From JASFEQ01 sp050122535 (GTDB taxonomy: Bacteria; Desulfobacterota; DSM-4660; Desulfatiglandales; HGW-15), in contig JASFIT010000046.1 in the NCBI GenBank assembly GCA_050122535.1, positions 1-17,567 of the forward strand: a stretch of DNA of 17,567 nucleotides. The letters run 5' to 3'. This document shows positions 7,715-13,531 of this stretch, piece after piece. Below the pieces are notes generated by a model. The model searched no databases, had not been told where the DNA came from, and saw only the letters and a list, made by a program, of their open reading frames with translations. Within the stretch, counting starts at the first letter, position 1. The number at the start of each line of letters is the position of its first letter. The position numbers and the translations under genes were made by a program.

Positions 7715-8740
7715 ATGGCAAGTCCAGAAAAAAAGAGAGCAATGGGCGCGATCATGGGGGCGCTAATCGGGGATGCACTGGGTCTTGGTTGCCACTGGTA
7801 TTATGACATCACCCAACTACAGGCGGATTATGGGAACTGGGTCTCGGAATACAGATCATCGAAGATAGACCGCAAAGATAGATTCGCGAAAATTGCCAAG
7901 TTACGTCATGAGACTGGCTTAAGGGCTGGTGATGTCTCTCAGACGGGACAGGTCACCATGCTTTTACTGGAATCGTTGGCCGAAGCAGGCACCTACGATG
8001 AGGGGGATTTCACATCGAGGCTGGACGCCCTGCTTGAAACGCTCGATGGGACGCCCTTCTCAGGGCGTTATACGGACAGGGCGATGCGTGATGTTTGGCA
8101 ACAGCGCAAGTCGGGAATGCCCTGGGAGCAGGTGGGAAGCACAGCGGACACGTCAGAGGCTGCGATGCGTTCCACAATCTTGGCGGCCCGGTTCTTCAAA
8201 GACCCGGAACACCTGGCAATGGTGGGCTTTCAGAATATCCGTCTCACCCACCGTGATCCCTTTGTCGCTGGCCAATCCCTCTCCTTTGCCCTCACTGTGT
8301 CTGCCTTTATTAATGATCCAGAGCTATCAAATATAGGGAAACATATGAGTCAGTTGGCCGAACAAGAGGGTATTCGGGCATTGGTTCCATCTTTTGATTG
8401 CCTGACCCAGGTGGCAAATGGCGCGGTGGCCGTCAACAGCGGAGTCCATGTGGAACCAGCGTCACTGGTTGCCTCCATATACGGCCTGGCATGCACACTG
8501 GGGTTCATGCTGCCGGCAGCTTACTATCTGATTCATCGCTATCCACAGGACTTTGAAATGGCGGTGCTTTCTGCCGTCAATGGGGGTGGAAATAACATGG
8601 CCCGAGCGGCGTTGACAGGTGCGCTTTCTGGTGCCATGGTTGGATTGACCGGAATCCCGCAAAGATTTGTCTCAGGGCTCAAGGATAGCGAACGTCTCCT
8701 CCGATTGGCTGAAAAAGTGGCCAGCGAGGCCTTGGCATAA
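7715..8740 (+). CDS. Divergent ADP-ribosylglycohydrolase-fold protein
   Basis: This 341-residue cytoplasmic protein shows the ARH/DraG fold by its opening GAIMGALIGDALG (residues 11-23) and its closing GALSGAMVGLTGIP. Active family members bind two Mg ions through an N-terminal TDDT-like and a C-terminal GGDTD-like motif and remove ADP-ribose from proteins or other carriers. Here the first site reads GDVSQTGQ (73-80) and the second GGGNN (290-294), so the metal-binding aspartates are missing. It may therefore be a non-enzymatic relative (as in J1-crystallin-like proteins) or use different chemistry. The second of two ATGs is chosen because AAAGGA is 7 bases from it but only 1 from the first (7709). 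It is divergent from glnS, and no dinitrogenase or ADP-ribosyltransferase gene is nearby. Fold confident, activity doubtful. Confidence 0.8.
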   Translation: MASPEKKRAMGAIMGALIGDALGLGCHWYYDITQLQADYGNWVSEYRSSKIDRKDRFAKIAKLRHETGLRAGDVSQTGQVTMLLLESLAEAGTYDEGDFTSRLDALLETLDGTPFSGRYTDRAMRDVWQQRKSGMPWEQVGSTADTSEAAMRSTILAARFFKDPEHLAMVGFQNIRLTHRDPFVAGQSLSFALTVSAFINDPELSNIGKHMSQLAEQEGIRALVPSFDCLTQVANGAVAVNSGVHVEPASLVASIYGLACTLGFMLPAAYYLIHRYPQDFEMAVLSAVNGGGNNMARAALTGALSGAMVGLTGIPQRFVSGLKDSERLLRLAEKVASEALA

Positions 8741-8799
8741 AGAGGCCAGGCAGGCAGAGTGCACTGAGAATAATATTTCGACGCGGGTCCTGCTTCGTA

Positions 8800-8820
8800 G
8801 GTCACACAGATTACACGGAT
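8800..8820 (+). repeat. ACACAGATTACACGG-type intergenic repeat, copy 1
   Basis: GGTCACACAGATTACACGGAT resembles, in opposite orientation, the motif at 9048-9067: 13 of 17 aligned bases agree in ACACAGATTACACGGAT versus ACGCAGATTCCGCAGAT. I recall such CACAGATTACACAG motifs as common intergenic repeats in several bacterial phyla, but this is not checked. Confidence 0.45.
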
Positions 8821-8840
8821 ATAGTAGTAAGGATCTAAAG

Positions 8841-8912
8841 TTCGCTTAAAAGGCCCGCGTAGCGGGCTCGCGATGCATGCGCATCGCGATAGTAGGGGAG
8901 CTTTTAAGCGAA
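8841..8912. repeat. 72-base nested palindromic element (three-way junction)
   Basis: The outer arms TTCGCTTAAAAG (8841-8852) and CTTTTAAGCGAA (8901-8912) are perfect 12-base reverse complements. Between them lie two perfect hairpins placed back to back: GCCCGC/GCGGGC (8853-8867, 3-base loop) and TCGCGATGC/GCATCGCGA (8868-8889, 4-base loop). An unpaired TAGTAGGGGAG follows before the outer arm closes. As RNA or cruciform DNA this forms a compact three-way junction. It lacks a T-run, so it is not a simple terminator. A diverged relative lies at 9098-9157, which suggests a dispersed REP/MITE-like repeat. Confidence 0.75.
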
Positions 8913-9000
8913 CCCTAATCCAATCCGGGACATCTTGTAAATCCTGTCTAACAAAAGCATTTTAGTGCTTGCCATTACAAAACATACAAAGAGTTGGGAG

Positions 9001-9017
9001 GCCCCGTTTTACGGGGC
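9001..9017. repeat. GC-rich hairpin
   Basis: GCCCCGT, a TTT loop and ACGGGGC form a perfect 7-bp stem. Its context (AGG before, GC-rich CGCT after) resembles the first inner hairpin of the 8841-8912 element, so it may be a remnant of the same repeat family. Confidence 0.5.
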
Positions 9018-9047
9018 GCTCAAGCGGTGCCTTATACTAAGCTGTTA

Positions 9048-9067
9048 AATCTGCGGAATCTGCGTCC
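9048..9067 (-). repeat. ACACAGATTACACGG-type intergenic repeat, copy 2 (inverted)
   Basis: AATCTGCGGAATCTGCGTCC is, on the minus strand, a degenerate copy of the motif at 8800-8820. The two inverted copies bracket about 230 bases that contain the folded element. Confidence 0.4.
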
Positions 9068-9097
9068 AAAAGTCCTAGAATATTTAGTGACTAATTT

Positions 9098-9157
9098 TTC
9101 GCTTAACCCGCCATTTTATCACGTGCATTTACACGGGGAGCTTTAGCGACAGCGGGT
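9098..9157. repeat. Diverged second copy of the folded element
   Basis: TTCGCTTAA (9098-9106) matches the left arm of the element at 8841, and GGGGAGCTTTAGCGA (9135-9149) matches its right arm GGGGAGCTTTTAAGCGA with two deleted bases. The interior is different but again pairs: CGTG/CACG (9122-9135) inside, and ACCCGC (9106-9111) with GCGGGT (9152-9157) outside. The shared arms plus a changed interior suggest common descent with compensating change. Confidence 0.5.
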
Positions 9158-9205
9158 GTTTTCCAAATTTCCCGATTTCGTGATAAATTCTTGGTTCCTG
9201 CCCCC

Positions 9206-9796
9206 CTATCTCACCCACTGCTCCCCATTGTGACGCCAGAGCTGAGCAAGCCCATTGTAACGGAGGCGGATTGCGCAGGTCTGTCCCTTCCGGTTGTGTA
9301 GATAAATGGTTCCGCTGGTGCATGTGCCAGTGGGATTGAATTTGATACGATTCTTAGAGAAGCTCACCCCGTCACCGCCGCCCGCATTAATATCAGTATT
9401 GTTTGGTCCACGCTCTGGCCCGCCGAGCTGAGAAGGGTACGCTTTAAAAAAGACGTCTGGAAACGCTTTGAGCCCAAAACTGGGTTCCTCTTTTTCCTGC
9501 GCGTCTTTTTGTCTGTCAGCGTTGAGGTCTTCCCAAAGCAAACAGCGTCCGGGTCCCACATTTCCGTCGCCATCAGAATCGAAGTCAAGGTAATAGATGG
9601 CGCTTTGGAAAGCGGCACGAGACCTGGCCTCCTGAATGTGAAATAAAAGGGATCTCGCGGCGCTTGAAAGACGGTAGTTGGGCAGTACTTGGCTCAAACC
9701 ATATCCACCAACTGATACCAAGACAGAGAGGATACCTAATGTGACTATGACCTCCTGAACCGTCGCACCTATTTGGGTGTGCTTCATGATGCTCAC
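9206..9796 (-). CDS. GspH/FimT-type pseudopilin
   Basis: This 196-residue type IV pilin-like protein carries a class III leader, KHTQIG followed by ATVQEVIVTLGILSVL. Prepilin peptidase would cut between Gly10 and Ala11, leaving the conserved Glu at +5 and a membrane helix over about residues 11-33. The globular part contains the GspH/FimT-like segment YRLSSAARSLLFHIQEARSRAA and an acidic loop DFDSDGDGNVG of calcium-binding appearance. A C-terminal Cys pair (Cys in TGTCTS and in GQTCAIRL) could form a disulfide. It would be a minor subunit of a type II secretion or type IV pilus machine at the inner membrane. No other pilus gene is next to it. The start is GTG at 9796; an ATG at 9787 gives a 7-residue leader and is equally plausible. 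A promoter lies at 9942-9970, leaving a GC-rich leader of about 140 bases. Confidence 0.8.
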   Translation of the reverse strand: MSIMKHTQIGATVQEVIVTLGILSVLVSVGGYGLSQVLPNYRLSSAARSLLFHIQEARSRAAFQSAIYYLDFDSDGDGNVGPGRCLLWEDLNADRQKDAQEKEEPSFGLKAFPDVFFKAYPSQLGGPERGPNNTDINAGGGDGVSFSKNRIKFNPTGTCTSGTIYLHNRKGQTCAIRLRYNGLAQLWRHNGEQWVR

Positions 9797-9941
9797 GACC
9801 TACTCAAATCTATTGCTCCTTCCCACCTGCTTGCACTCCAGTCAAGCCGAGCAGGCGAAATGCGGCGGACGGGAGAGGGGGCGGGGAGAGGCGCGGTATC
9901 ATAAACCAATCCCACCATGGAGGGCAATCGGGGGAATCCTG

Positions 9942-9970
9942 ATTTTAGGGTTCGAAATCCCTTATTTCAA
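9942..9970 (-). promoter_or_regulatory. Sigma-70-type promoter upstream of the pseudopilin gene
   Basis: On the minus strand, TTGAAA (9970-9965), a 17-base spacer and TAAAAT (9947-9942) match consensus well. The inferred transcript has a leader of roughly 140 bases before the pseudopilin start. The 9797-10070 stretch shows no other gene. Confidence 0.6.
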
Positions 9971-10070
9971 TTGAAGCATCATAGAATGTTTTGTGAGGAA
10001 GGTGCGTTCATCAGTTGGTTGAGAATTGCAGTCACGAAAGGTGTGTCTTCAAGAGGGGAACTAAAATAAA

Positions 10071-10175
10071 TTAGTATGCCGCGTCCTCCTCGTAGACTCC
10101 ACTCCCAAAGTGAAGGATCGAGAAGGCATAAGCGCCCACGACAAATATACCAATTCCAAGGAGGACCAAAGACAT
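10071..10175 (-). CDS. 34-residue single-span membrane protein
   Basis: This very short ORF begins ATG at 10175, six bases after the stop codon of the upstream 79-residue gene, and ends TAA at 10071. The product has one hydrophobic helix (about residues 3-22, LVLLGIGIFVVGAYAFSILH) followed by a short acidic tail ending YEEDAAY. An in-frame stop just upstream rules out a longer form. Its own ribosome-binding site is poor, so translation is probably coupled to the upstream gene. Composition and position fit a small inner-membrane protein of the kind that tunes a larger membrane complex, but nothing identifies a partner. No known family is recognized. Confidence 0.5.
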   Translation of the reverse strand: MSLVLLGIGIFVVGAYAFSILHFGSGVYEEDAAY

Positions 10176-10181
10176 TCTAAG

Positions 10182-10421
10182 CTACCAAATCAGTTTTGAG
10201 AAATCATGCCCGGCAGTTGTCATCGTAGAGAGGTGGTTTTGAGAGACTCTCCTTCCATCTAACCTTTGGGGGCATTTATTCAACGAGCATCTTCTATCCG
10301 TTTCCTTGCAATACCACCCATCTTTTGGTGGATTCCATTTCATATACCTGCTGGGGCAGTCTTTTGATTCGGTTATCAGCACGATCTGCCATGATTTTTC
10401 AGATGGGTCTGTTTTCAGCAT
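10182..10421 (-). CDS. 79-residue Cys-containing hypothetical protein
   Basis: The start at 10421 is set by a perfect GGAGG eight bases upstream; a longer frame from a TTG at 10541 lacks such a site. The protein is soluble and basic, with four cysteines (residues 22, 38, 45 and 50) in the segment CPSRYMKWNPPKDGWYC and CSLNKCP. The spacing C-x15-C-x6-C-x4-C could hold a zinc or iron-sulfur site or form disulfides. The remainder is Ser/Thr-rich and has no recognized domain. It heads a two-gene unit with the 34-residue membrane protein. I do not recognize the family and assign no function. Confidence 0.6.
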   Translation of the reverse strand: MLKTDPSEKSWQIVLITESKDCPSRYMKWNPPKDGWYCKETDRRCSLNKCPQRLDGRRVSQNHLSTMTTAGHDFSKLIW

Positions 10422-10434
10422 GCTATATGCCTCC

Positions 10435-10746
10435 CTTTTAATAGGCCAACGAATCCGAGCAATACCGATACACACCTCAAATAAATCAGACAGCAAAAAG
10501 AATACCAAACCGGGCAAACATAAATTCCCATGAGAATTCAAACACTTAAACTGTCCTCGTTGGGATGGGGAGCAAGATATGCGAAGGTAAATACGTCATT
10601 TTGAGAAATTTATTTCTACATATTGGTAAGAGGTTACATACCTTGGGCCATGGATTGGTGAGATAAAAGGAGGTGTCTACCTGTGGATTGTAAGGAGGCC
10701 ACCGATTAATAGCACGGCTACCTAAGAGGGAAGAATCTGCCAAGTT
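10435..10746. other. Intergenic region, no supported gene
   Basis: AT-rich sequence between the 79-residue gene and the TerB-like gene. A minus-strand frame over 10546-10743 has no ribosome-binding site or recognizable content. A weak AGAAA/TTTCT hairpin lies near 10600-10615. No terminator for the TerB-like gene is evident. Confidence 0.4.
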
Positions 10747-11202
10747 TTATAGTGATACAACCCTATGGCCACATTCAGAGCAGAAAATTGAATCCGGAGG
10801 TATTTCTTTACCGCATGAAGTACAGGTTAAAGTGGTTTTCTGTGATTTCATTCGAAGCTTGGCTTCAGACAGTATATCAGTGATTTGATCCTGAGAGATC
10901 TTTATTGTTTTTGCGAAGGAGAGTATTTCAGGTTTTTCAGACTTTGAGATTTCTCCATCAGAGATGGCCACGAGAATCATGTCTTCAAGATTTCGCACTT
11001 TGTCAGAAAACCGCCCAAATGGCGTTAGTTTGTATTTGCCATGACTAACAGCATGAAGGGCCTTTTTGAGATCGCTTTTGCTGGCACCAATTTGTTGACA
11101 CACAACCTCGATGGCGCTTGCTTCAGCTTCGCTGATGACGTGATCAGTTCCTGCAATAAGGACAACATTGGACAAATGGAGCATTTTTTCATCATTAGTC
11201 AT
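10747..11202 (-). CDS. TerB-like protein with C-terminal zinc ribbon
   Basis: This 151-residue cytoplasmic protein has two parts. Residues 5-115 are all-helical and resemble the TerB/DjlA family, with the two acidic-turn repeats AGTDHVISEAEAS (about 17-29) and ISDGEISKSEKPE (about 80-92), which in TerB bind a metal. Residues 127-144 form a zinc ribbon, C-x2-C then C-x2-C (CTSC and CSEC). AAGGGGG nine bases before the ATG at 11202 fixes the start; an upstream TTG is not needed. A consensus promoter lies at 11281-11310. TerB-like domains occur in tellurite resistance and stress systems, but no other ter gene is near, so a specific role cannot be given. Confidence 0.75.
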   Translation of the reverse strand: MTNDEKMLHLSNVVLIAGTDHVISEAEASAIEVVCQQIGASKSDLKKALHAVSHGKYKLTPFGRFSDKVRNLEDMILVAISDGEISKSEKPEILSFAKTIKISQDQITDILSEAKLRMKSQKTTLTCTSCGKEIPPDSIFCSECGHRVVSL

Positions 11203-11280
11203 CAAGAAATTCCCCCTTACTTCACTCCTAAGCTAGAGATGGTTTCAAATGGATTAAAAAATTAACTTGCAGACCCATAT

Positions 11281-11310
11281 ATTATGACAGAACGAACTTC
11301 TCTAAGTCAA
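11281..11310 (-). promoter_or_regulatory. Sigma-70-type promoter of the TerB-like gene
   Basis: On the minus strand, TTGACT (11310-11305), an 18-base spacer and CATAAT (11286-11281) lie about 79 bases before the start codon. Both hexamers match consensus in five of six positions. Confidence 0.65.
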
Positions 11311-11382
11311 TTTGCTCGTGAGTTAGAGAAACGCATCAACCCAATGTCTCATCTTCTCTTCAAGCAGCAGGGCAACCTCAGA

Positions 11383-11429
11383 TCAGGCGTGGTCGTGCAT
11401 TTTTGAAAATGCACAGCGACTCGACCTGA
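11383..11429. repeat. 47-base imperfect hairpin
   Basis: The core GTGCATTTT/AAAATGCAC (11395-11414) is a perfect 9-bp stem. Further out GTCG pairs with CGAC, and TCAGG (11383-11387) pairs with CCTGA (11425-11429), with a few unpaired bases. Part of the left arm, TCAGGCGTGGTCG, recurs as TCAGCGTGGTCG at 11491-11502. No T-run follows on either strand. Outside this, 11311-11544 holds nothing recognizable. Confidence 0.5.
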
Positions 11430-11544
11430 GCGCGTTGACAAGTCTTGTGGGAGTATGGTGGACTTGCTTGTCTCAGGCAGGGATCCCGTTTCAGCGTGGT
11501 CGCAGGGAGCTTCAAAATCCAGGAAAGGGGTGGTAGGCGTTTTT

Positions 11545-11814
11545 CTAGGATGCGGGAGGAGGAAAAAGGGCTTGAATAGAAATATCTTTTATCCGGTTCA
11601 AACAGTCCTGTAAGGCTTCATTTTCTGTCTGGCCGATCCCCCAGTATTCCCTTTGATCACAGGCGTTCCCTTGCAGGCTTGGGATCGCATAAAAATCAAA
11701 AGAAGATTCACCCGCAATCTTTTCTCGTACCTCAATGGCGAGACGGCCATCCTCTCGACGCAGATCGTATCTCCGCACTCTGAACAATGCTTCCTTTTCA
11801 TTAACCTCAAACAT
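11545..11814 (-). CDS. 89-residue hypothetical protein
   Basis: The ATG at 11814 has AGGTG nine bases upstream, and a promoter at 11889-11917 would start transcription downstream of the longer TTG frame start (11889), so the short form is preferred. The protein is soluble and charged, with no membrane segment. A beta-rich first part (FEVNEKEALFRVRRYDL, then RLAIEVREKI and FDFYAIPSL) is followed by YWGIGQTENEALQDCLNRIKDI, a likely C-terminal helix, and a tail FPPPAS. I do not recognize the family. It is flanked by long non-coding stretches and appears to be a single-gene unit. Confidence 0.6.
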   Translation of the reverse strand: MFEVNEKEALFRVRRYDLRREDGRLAIEVREKIAGESSFDFYAIPSLQGNACDQREYWGIGQTENEALQDCLNRIKDISIQALFPPPAS

Positions 11815-11888
11815 GGGCAAAACACCTTGCTTCAAAGGTTTGTGATAGGTTTTCTTTTTGTTATTGCTGACACGTTCTTCGTGGAACA

Positions 11889-11917
11889 AATCTAATCCTA
11901 TGATTTGAAAAAATCAA
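11889..11917 (-). promoter_or_regulatory. Promoter candidate for the 89-residue protein gene
   Basis: TTGATT (11917-11912), a 17-base spacer and TAGATT (11894-11889) on the minus strand. Each hexamer matches consensus in four of six positions, and spacing is optimal. The leader to the ATG at 11814 would be about 70 bases. Confidence 0.45.
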
Positions 11918-12427
11918 TCTGAAAGCTCCAAAATATATGTATTCAAAAAAGAGTAATGTATGAGGGGCTGAACTTTCAAGGGCCAATAAGCCGTTTTAAA
12001 GAACTTTGAAAAAGCGCATATTTTGGTCGAAGGTTCAGGGGAATTAAACTGAGAAGAGCCCCTCTAAGTCCAGCTATGAACTCAGGGGGGCTTAGGAGGA
12101 AAGAGTAATGAGCTCTTTCATTTCTTAATATAAGCTCTAGAAAGGGAAATTCAACCGCAGATATTGTGGGATAATCAATTTCGAATAAAGGCCCTCATGG
12201 CGGTTTCTCCGTCAAGAGAGGCAGTTGATAGCATTTTCAGGCTGACTGTTAGAAGAAACGATACCAGGCATTGAGGAGGTTTGAGGAGAAAAACAGAAGG
12301 GACTCAGAGAAAAGGCCTATGGCGTCCACCAGTGGGTCGCTGTCTCGCGTACGGCAAGAGTGGAACACTTTCGCGATGATTGGTCATGACGGCTAGCGCT
12401 TTGCCGACAGGGGTTAATTATTTTCAA
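11918..12427. other. Long intergenic region without a supported gene
   Basis: About 500 bases in which no frame combines a ribosome-binding site, length and sensible composition. A GAAAGAG/CTCTTTC hairpin surrounds ATG at 12107, behind TAGGAGG, but the frame has only six codons. Short plus-strand frames near 12190-12270 and 12320-12390 look like remnants. TTAATT/AATTAA near 12414-12431 pairs just past the stop of the gene at 12428, without a proper T-run. The stretch may be a decayed gene or a dispersed intergenic repeat. Confidence 0.4.
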
Positions 12428-12643
12428 TTAATTCAAGCCGAATGCTGGCTGGTCTCTTTTTACGATCAACCCTTCTTCAGCCATAAGTTGAAGAAAATAG
12501 TCCCTCAGTTTGTAATTGATTTCTTTGGACACTTCATCATCAAAGCGGAAATACTGCCCATCTGCCCACCATCTCCAAACGATACCATCAACAGGATGGT
12601 GCTCCACTTTGATTACGACCATGAAATCATCATTTTGCGTCAT
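12428..12643 (-). CDS. 71-residue hypothetical protein
   Basis: This small, soluble, acidic protein is rich in aromatic residues near its middle (GIVWRWWADGQYFRFDDE) and has a predicted helical second half (NYKLRDYFLQLMAEEG). AAAGG lies only two bases before the ATG, a poor distance, so the start is uncertain. It follows the membrane-anchored gene at 12707-13054 on the same strand with a 63-base gap, so the two may be co-transcribed. The opposing plus-strand frame (12380-12733) has no ribosome-binding site and is judged to be a shadow. No family is recognized. Confidence 0.45.
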   Translation of the reverse strand: MTQNDDFMVVIKVEHHPVDGIVWRWWADGQYFRFDDEVSKEINYKLRDYFLQLMAEEGLIVKRDQPAFGLN

Positions 12644-12706
12644 TGCCTTTTACCATCCCCATATTGGAATAAGGGAAGAATTGGGGGAATCCCCCAACTC
12701 CAACGT

Positions 12707-13054
12707 TTAATAATATTCCTTCACTTCGTATGAAATTGTTTCCACGGTGAATTTGAGTTTTTTTAACGTCAAACCGAAAATACTTATTTCATCCGCGTAT
12801 GTGATCTTTATAGACACCTTGTTGTTTTCATCTTTTTCAATGATGAAATCATCCCCCTTGAAGGTGAAGCCTTCATCCTCCATCTTATTGCTCAAGAAAT
12901 TCCTTGTCTCCTCAATGCTGTTTTTGGTCCCGTATACGGAGGCAGCTTCTAACTGCAACTCCAGCCAATACTTGTTCCAATAGGGCCTGGCAGTGCTTAG
13001 AAAAGCGCACCATACAAAAAAGAAGACTATGAAGAATTTGATGTAATCTTTCAT
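12707..13054 (-). CDS. Small membrane-anchored hypothetical protein
   Basis: GGAGG five bases before ATG at 13054 sets the start; the longer frame to 13171 is unsupported. The 115-residue product has one N-terminal membrane helix (about residues 4-22, YIKFFIVFFFVWCAFLS) and then a roughly 90-residue extracytoplasmic domain. That domain has a helix (SIEETRNFLSNKMEDEGF) followed by beta strands (FIIEKDENNKVSIKITY, then LKFTVETISYEVKEYY). The layout resembles DUF4845-type proteins (single anchor plus small alpha/beta domain), but this is only a resemblance. No lipobox or catalytic motif is seen. Confidence 0.6.
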   Translation of the reverse strand: MKDYIKFFIVFFFVWCAFLSTARPYWNKYWLELQLEAASVYGTKNSIEETRNFLSNKMEDEGFTFKGDDFIIEKDENNKVSIKITYADEISIFGLTLKKLKFTVETISYEVKEYY

Positions 13055-13452
13055 TTCATCCTCCATTCCGAGCATTTTCTCATCGCAACGGGCTCTGTTT
13101 ACAAGTGCACGAGCCGTGGAGAGAAAAGGAGAAAAATGAAAATTCGAACAATCCAATGATAGTAGAAGCAAGACTCATACCAGGTTGGTGTATTAACTTT
13201 TTTATCTAATGATTTTAATGGGTTGTGGTAAATTTGATTCGCAGGCAGGTGAGCGCATTTATGTTTTTGTGTATTGTAATGGGCAAAAGTGTCAAAAAAT
13301 CTAACAATCCCTGTTGTTTGGCTGGATTTGGTGACATGATTTGAAATGGGGCTATCTGTCCAGGGAGGAAGGAAGTCTAACGCAAAAATTGAACATAGAG
13401 CTTTTCAGTGCAGGCGGCAGGCAAAACAGTAATAGGTTTCCCTATAATCCGA
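13055..13452. other. Intergenic region, no supported gene
   Basis: An AT-rich gap between the membrane-anchored gene and the terminator of the aromatic-degradation operon. A plus-strand frame (13341-13535) has no ribosome-binding site and runs through the terminator and the tRNA-like fragment, so it is rejected. GGCTC/GAGCC near 13090-13114 can pair. No clear promoter for the minus-strand gene ending at 12707 was found. Confidence 0.4.
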
Positions 13453-13487
13453 AGAAAAAAGGGGTCAGTCGATTATGGCTGACCCCT
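13453..13487 (-). terminator. Strong Rho-independent terminator of the bcr/bam operon
   Basis: On the minus strand AGGGGTCAGCC, a 6-base loop and GACTGACCCCT form an 11-bp stem (one G-T pair, otherwise perfect), directly followed by six T residues (13460 down to 13455). It lies about 250 bases after the bamA-like stop and 45 bases after the 48-codon ORF, so it likely ends that whole operon. Confidence 0.85.
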
Positions 13488-13499
13488 TGTCGCCATTGG

Positions 13500-13526
13500 C
13501 TAGTCCCAACGGGAGTCGAACCCGAT
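13500..13526 (-). other. tRNA 3'-end-like fragment (T-arm plus acceptor strand)
   Basis: Read on the minus strand, ATCGGGTTCGACTCCCGT has the GGTTCGANTCC core of a tRNA T-arm with a 4-bp stem, followed by TGGGAC like an acceptor 3' strand. No matching 5' acceptor, D-arm or anticodon arm is found in the 100 bases upstream, and there is no CCA, so this is not a functional tRNA. It may be an attachment-site remnant of an integrated element, or chance. Confidence 0.4.
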
Positions 13527-13531
13527 GACAC

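Larger units (their letters stand above)
8741..9205. other. Gene-free, repeat-rich intergenic region
   Basis: No coding sequence is supported. Instead the region is built of inverted repeats: a pair of degenerate ACACAGATTACACGG-type motifs in opposite orientation (8800-8820 and 9048-9067), a complex folded element (8841-8912), a GC hairpin (9001-9017) and a diverged relative of the element (9098-9157). In addition TTTATCACG (9115-9123) and CGTGATAAA (9179-9187) are a perfect 9-bp inverted pair. No clear Rho-independent terminator is seen for either flanking gene. Confidence 0.6.

Noticed and set aside
8741..9205. CRISPR array
   Set aside because: The repeats are few, inverted and diverged, with no regular repeat-spacer periodicity, and no cas gene is present.
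10422..10541. Longer form of the 79-residue protein starting at a TTG, adding a hydrophobic N-terminus
   Set aside because: The internal ATG at 10421 has a perfect GGAGG at ideal distance, while the TTG has no ribosome-binding site.
12097..12136. Six-codon ORF (MSSFIS) behind TAGGAGG as a leader peptide
   Set aside because: No gene follows on the plus strand that it could regulate; the ATG is also buried in a GAAAGAG/CTCTTTC hairpin, so chance is the simplest reading.
12380..12733. Plus-strand 117-codon open frame
   Set aside because: No ribosome-binding site; it is antisense to a minus-strand frame of more gene-like composition that ends just before the next minus-strand gene.
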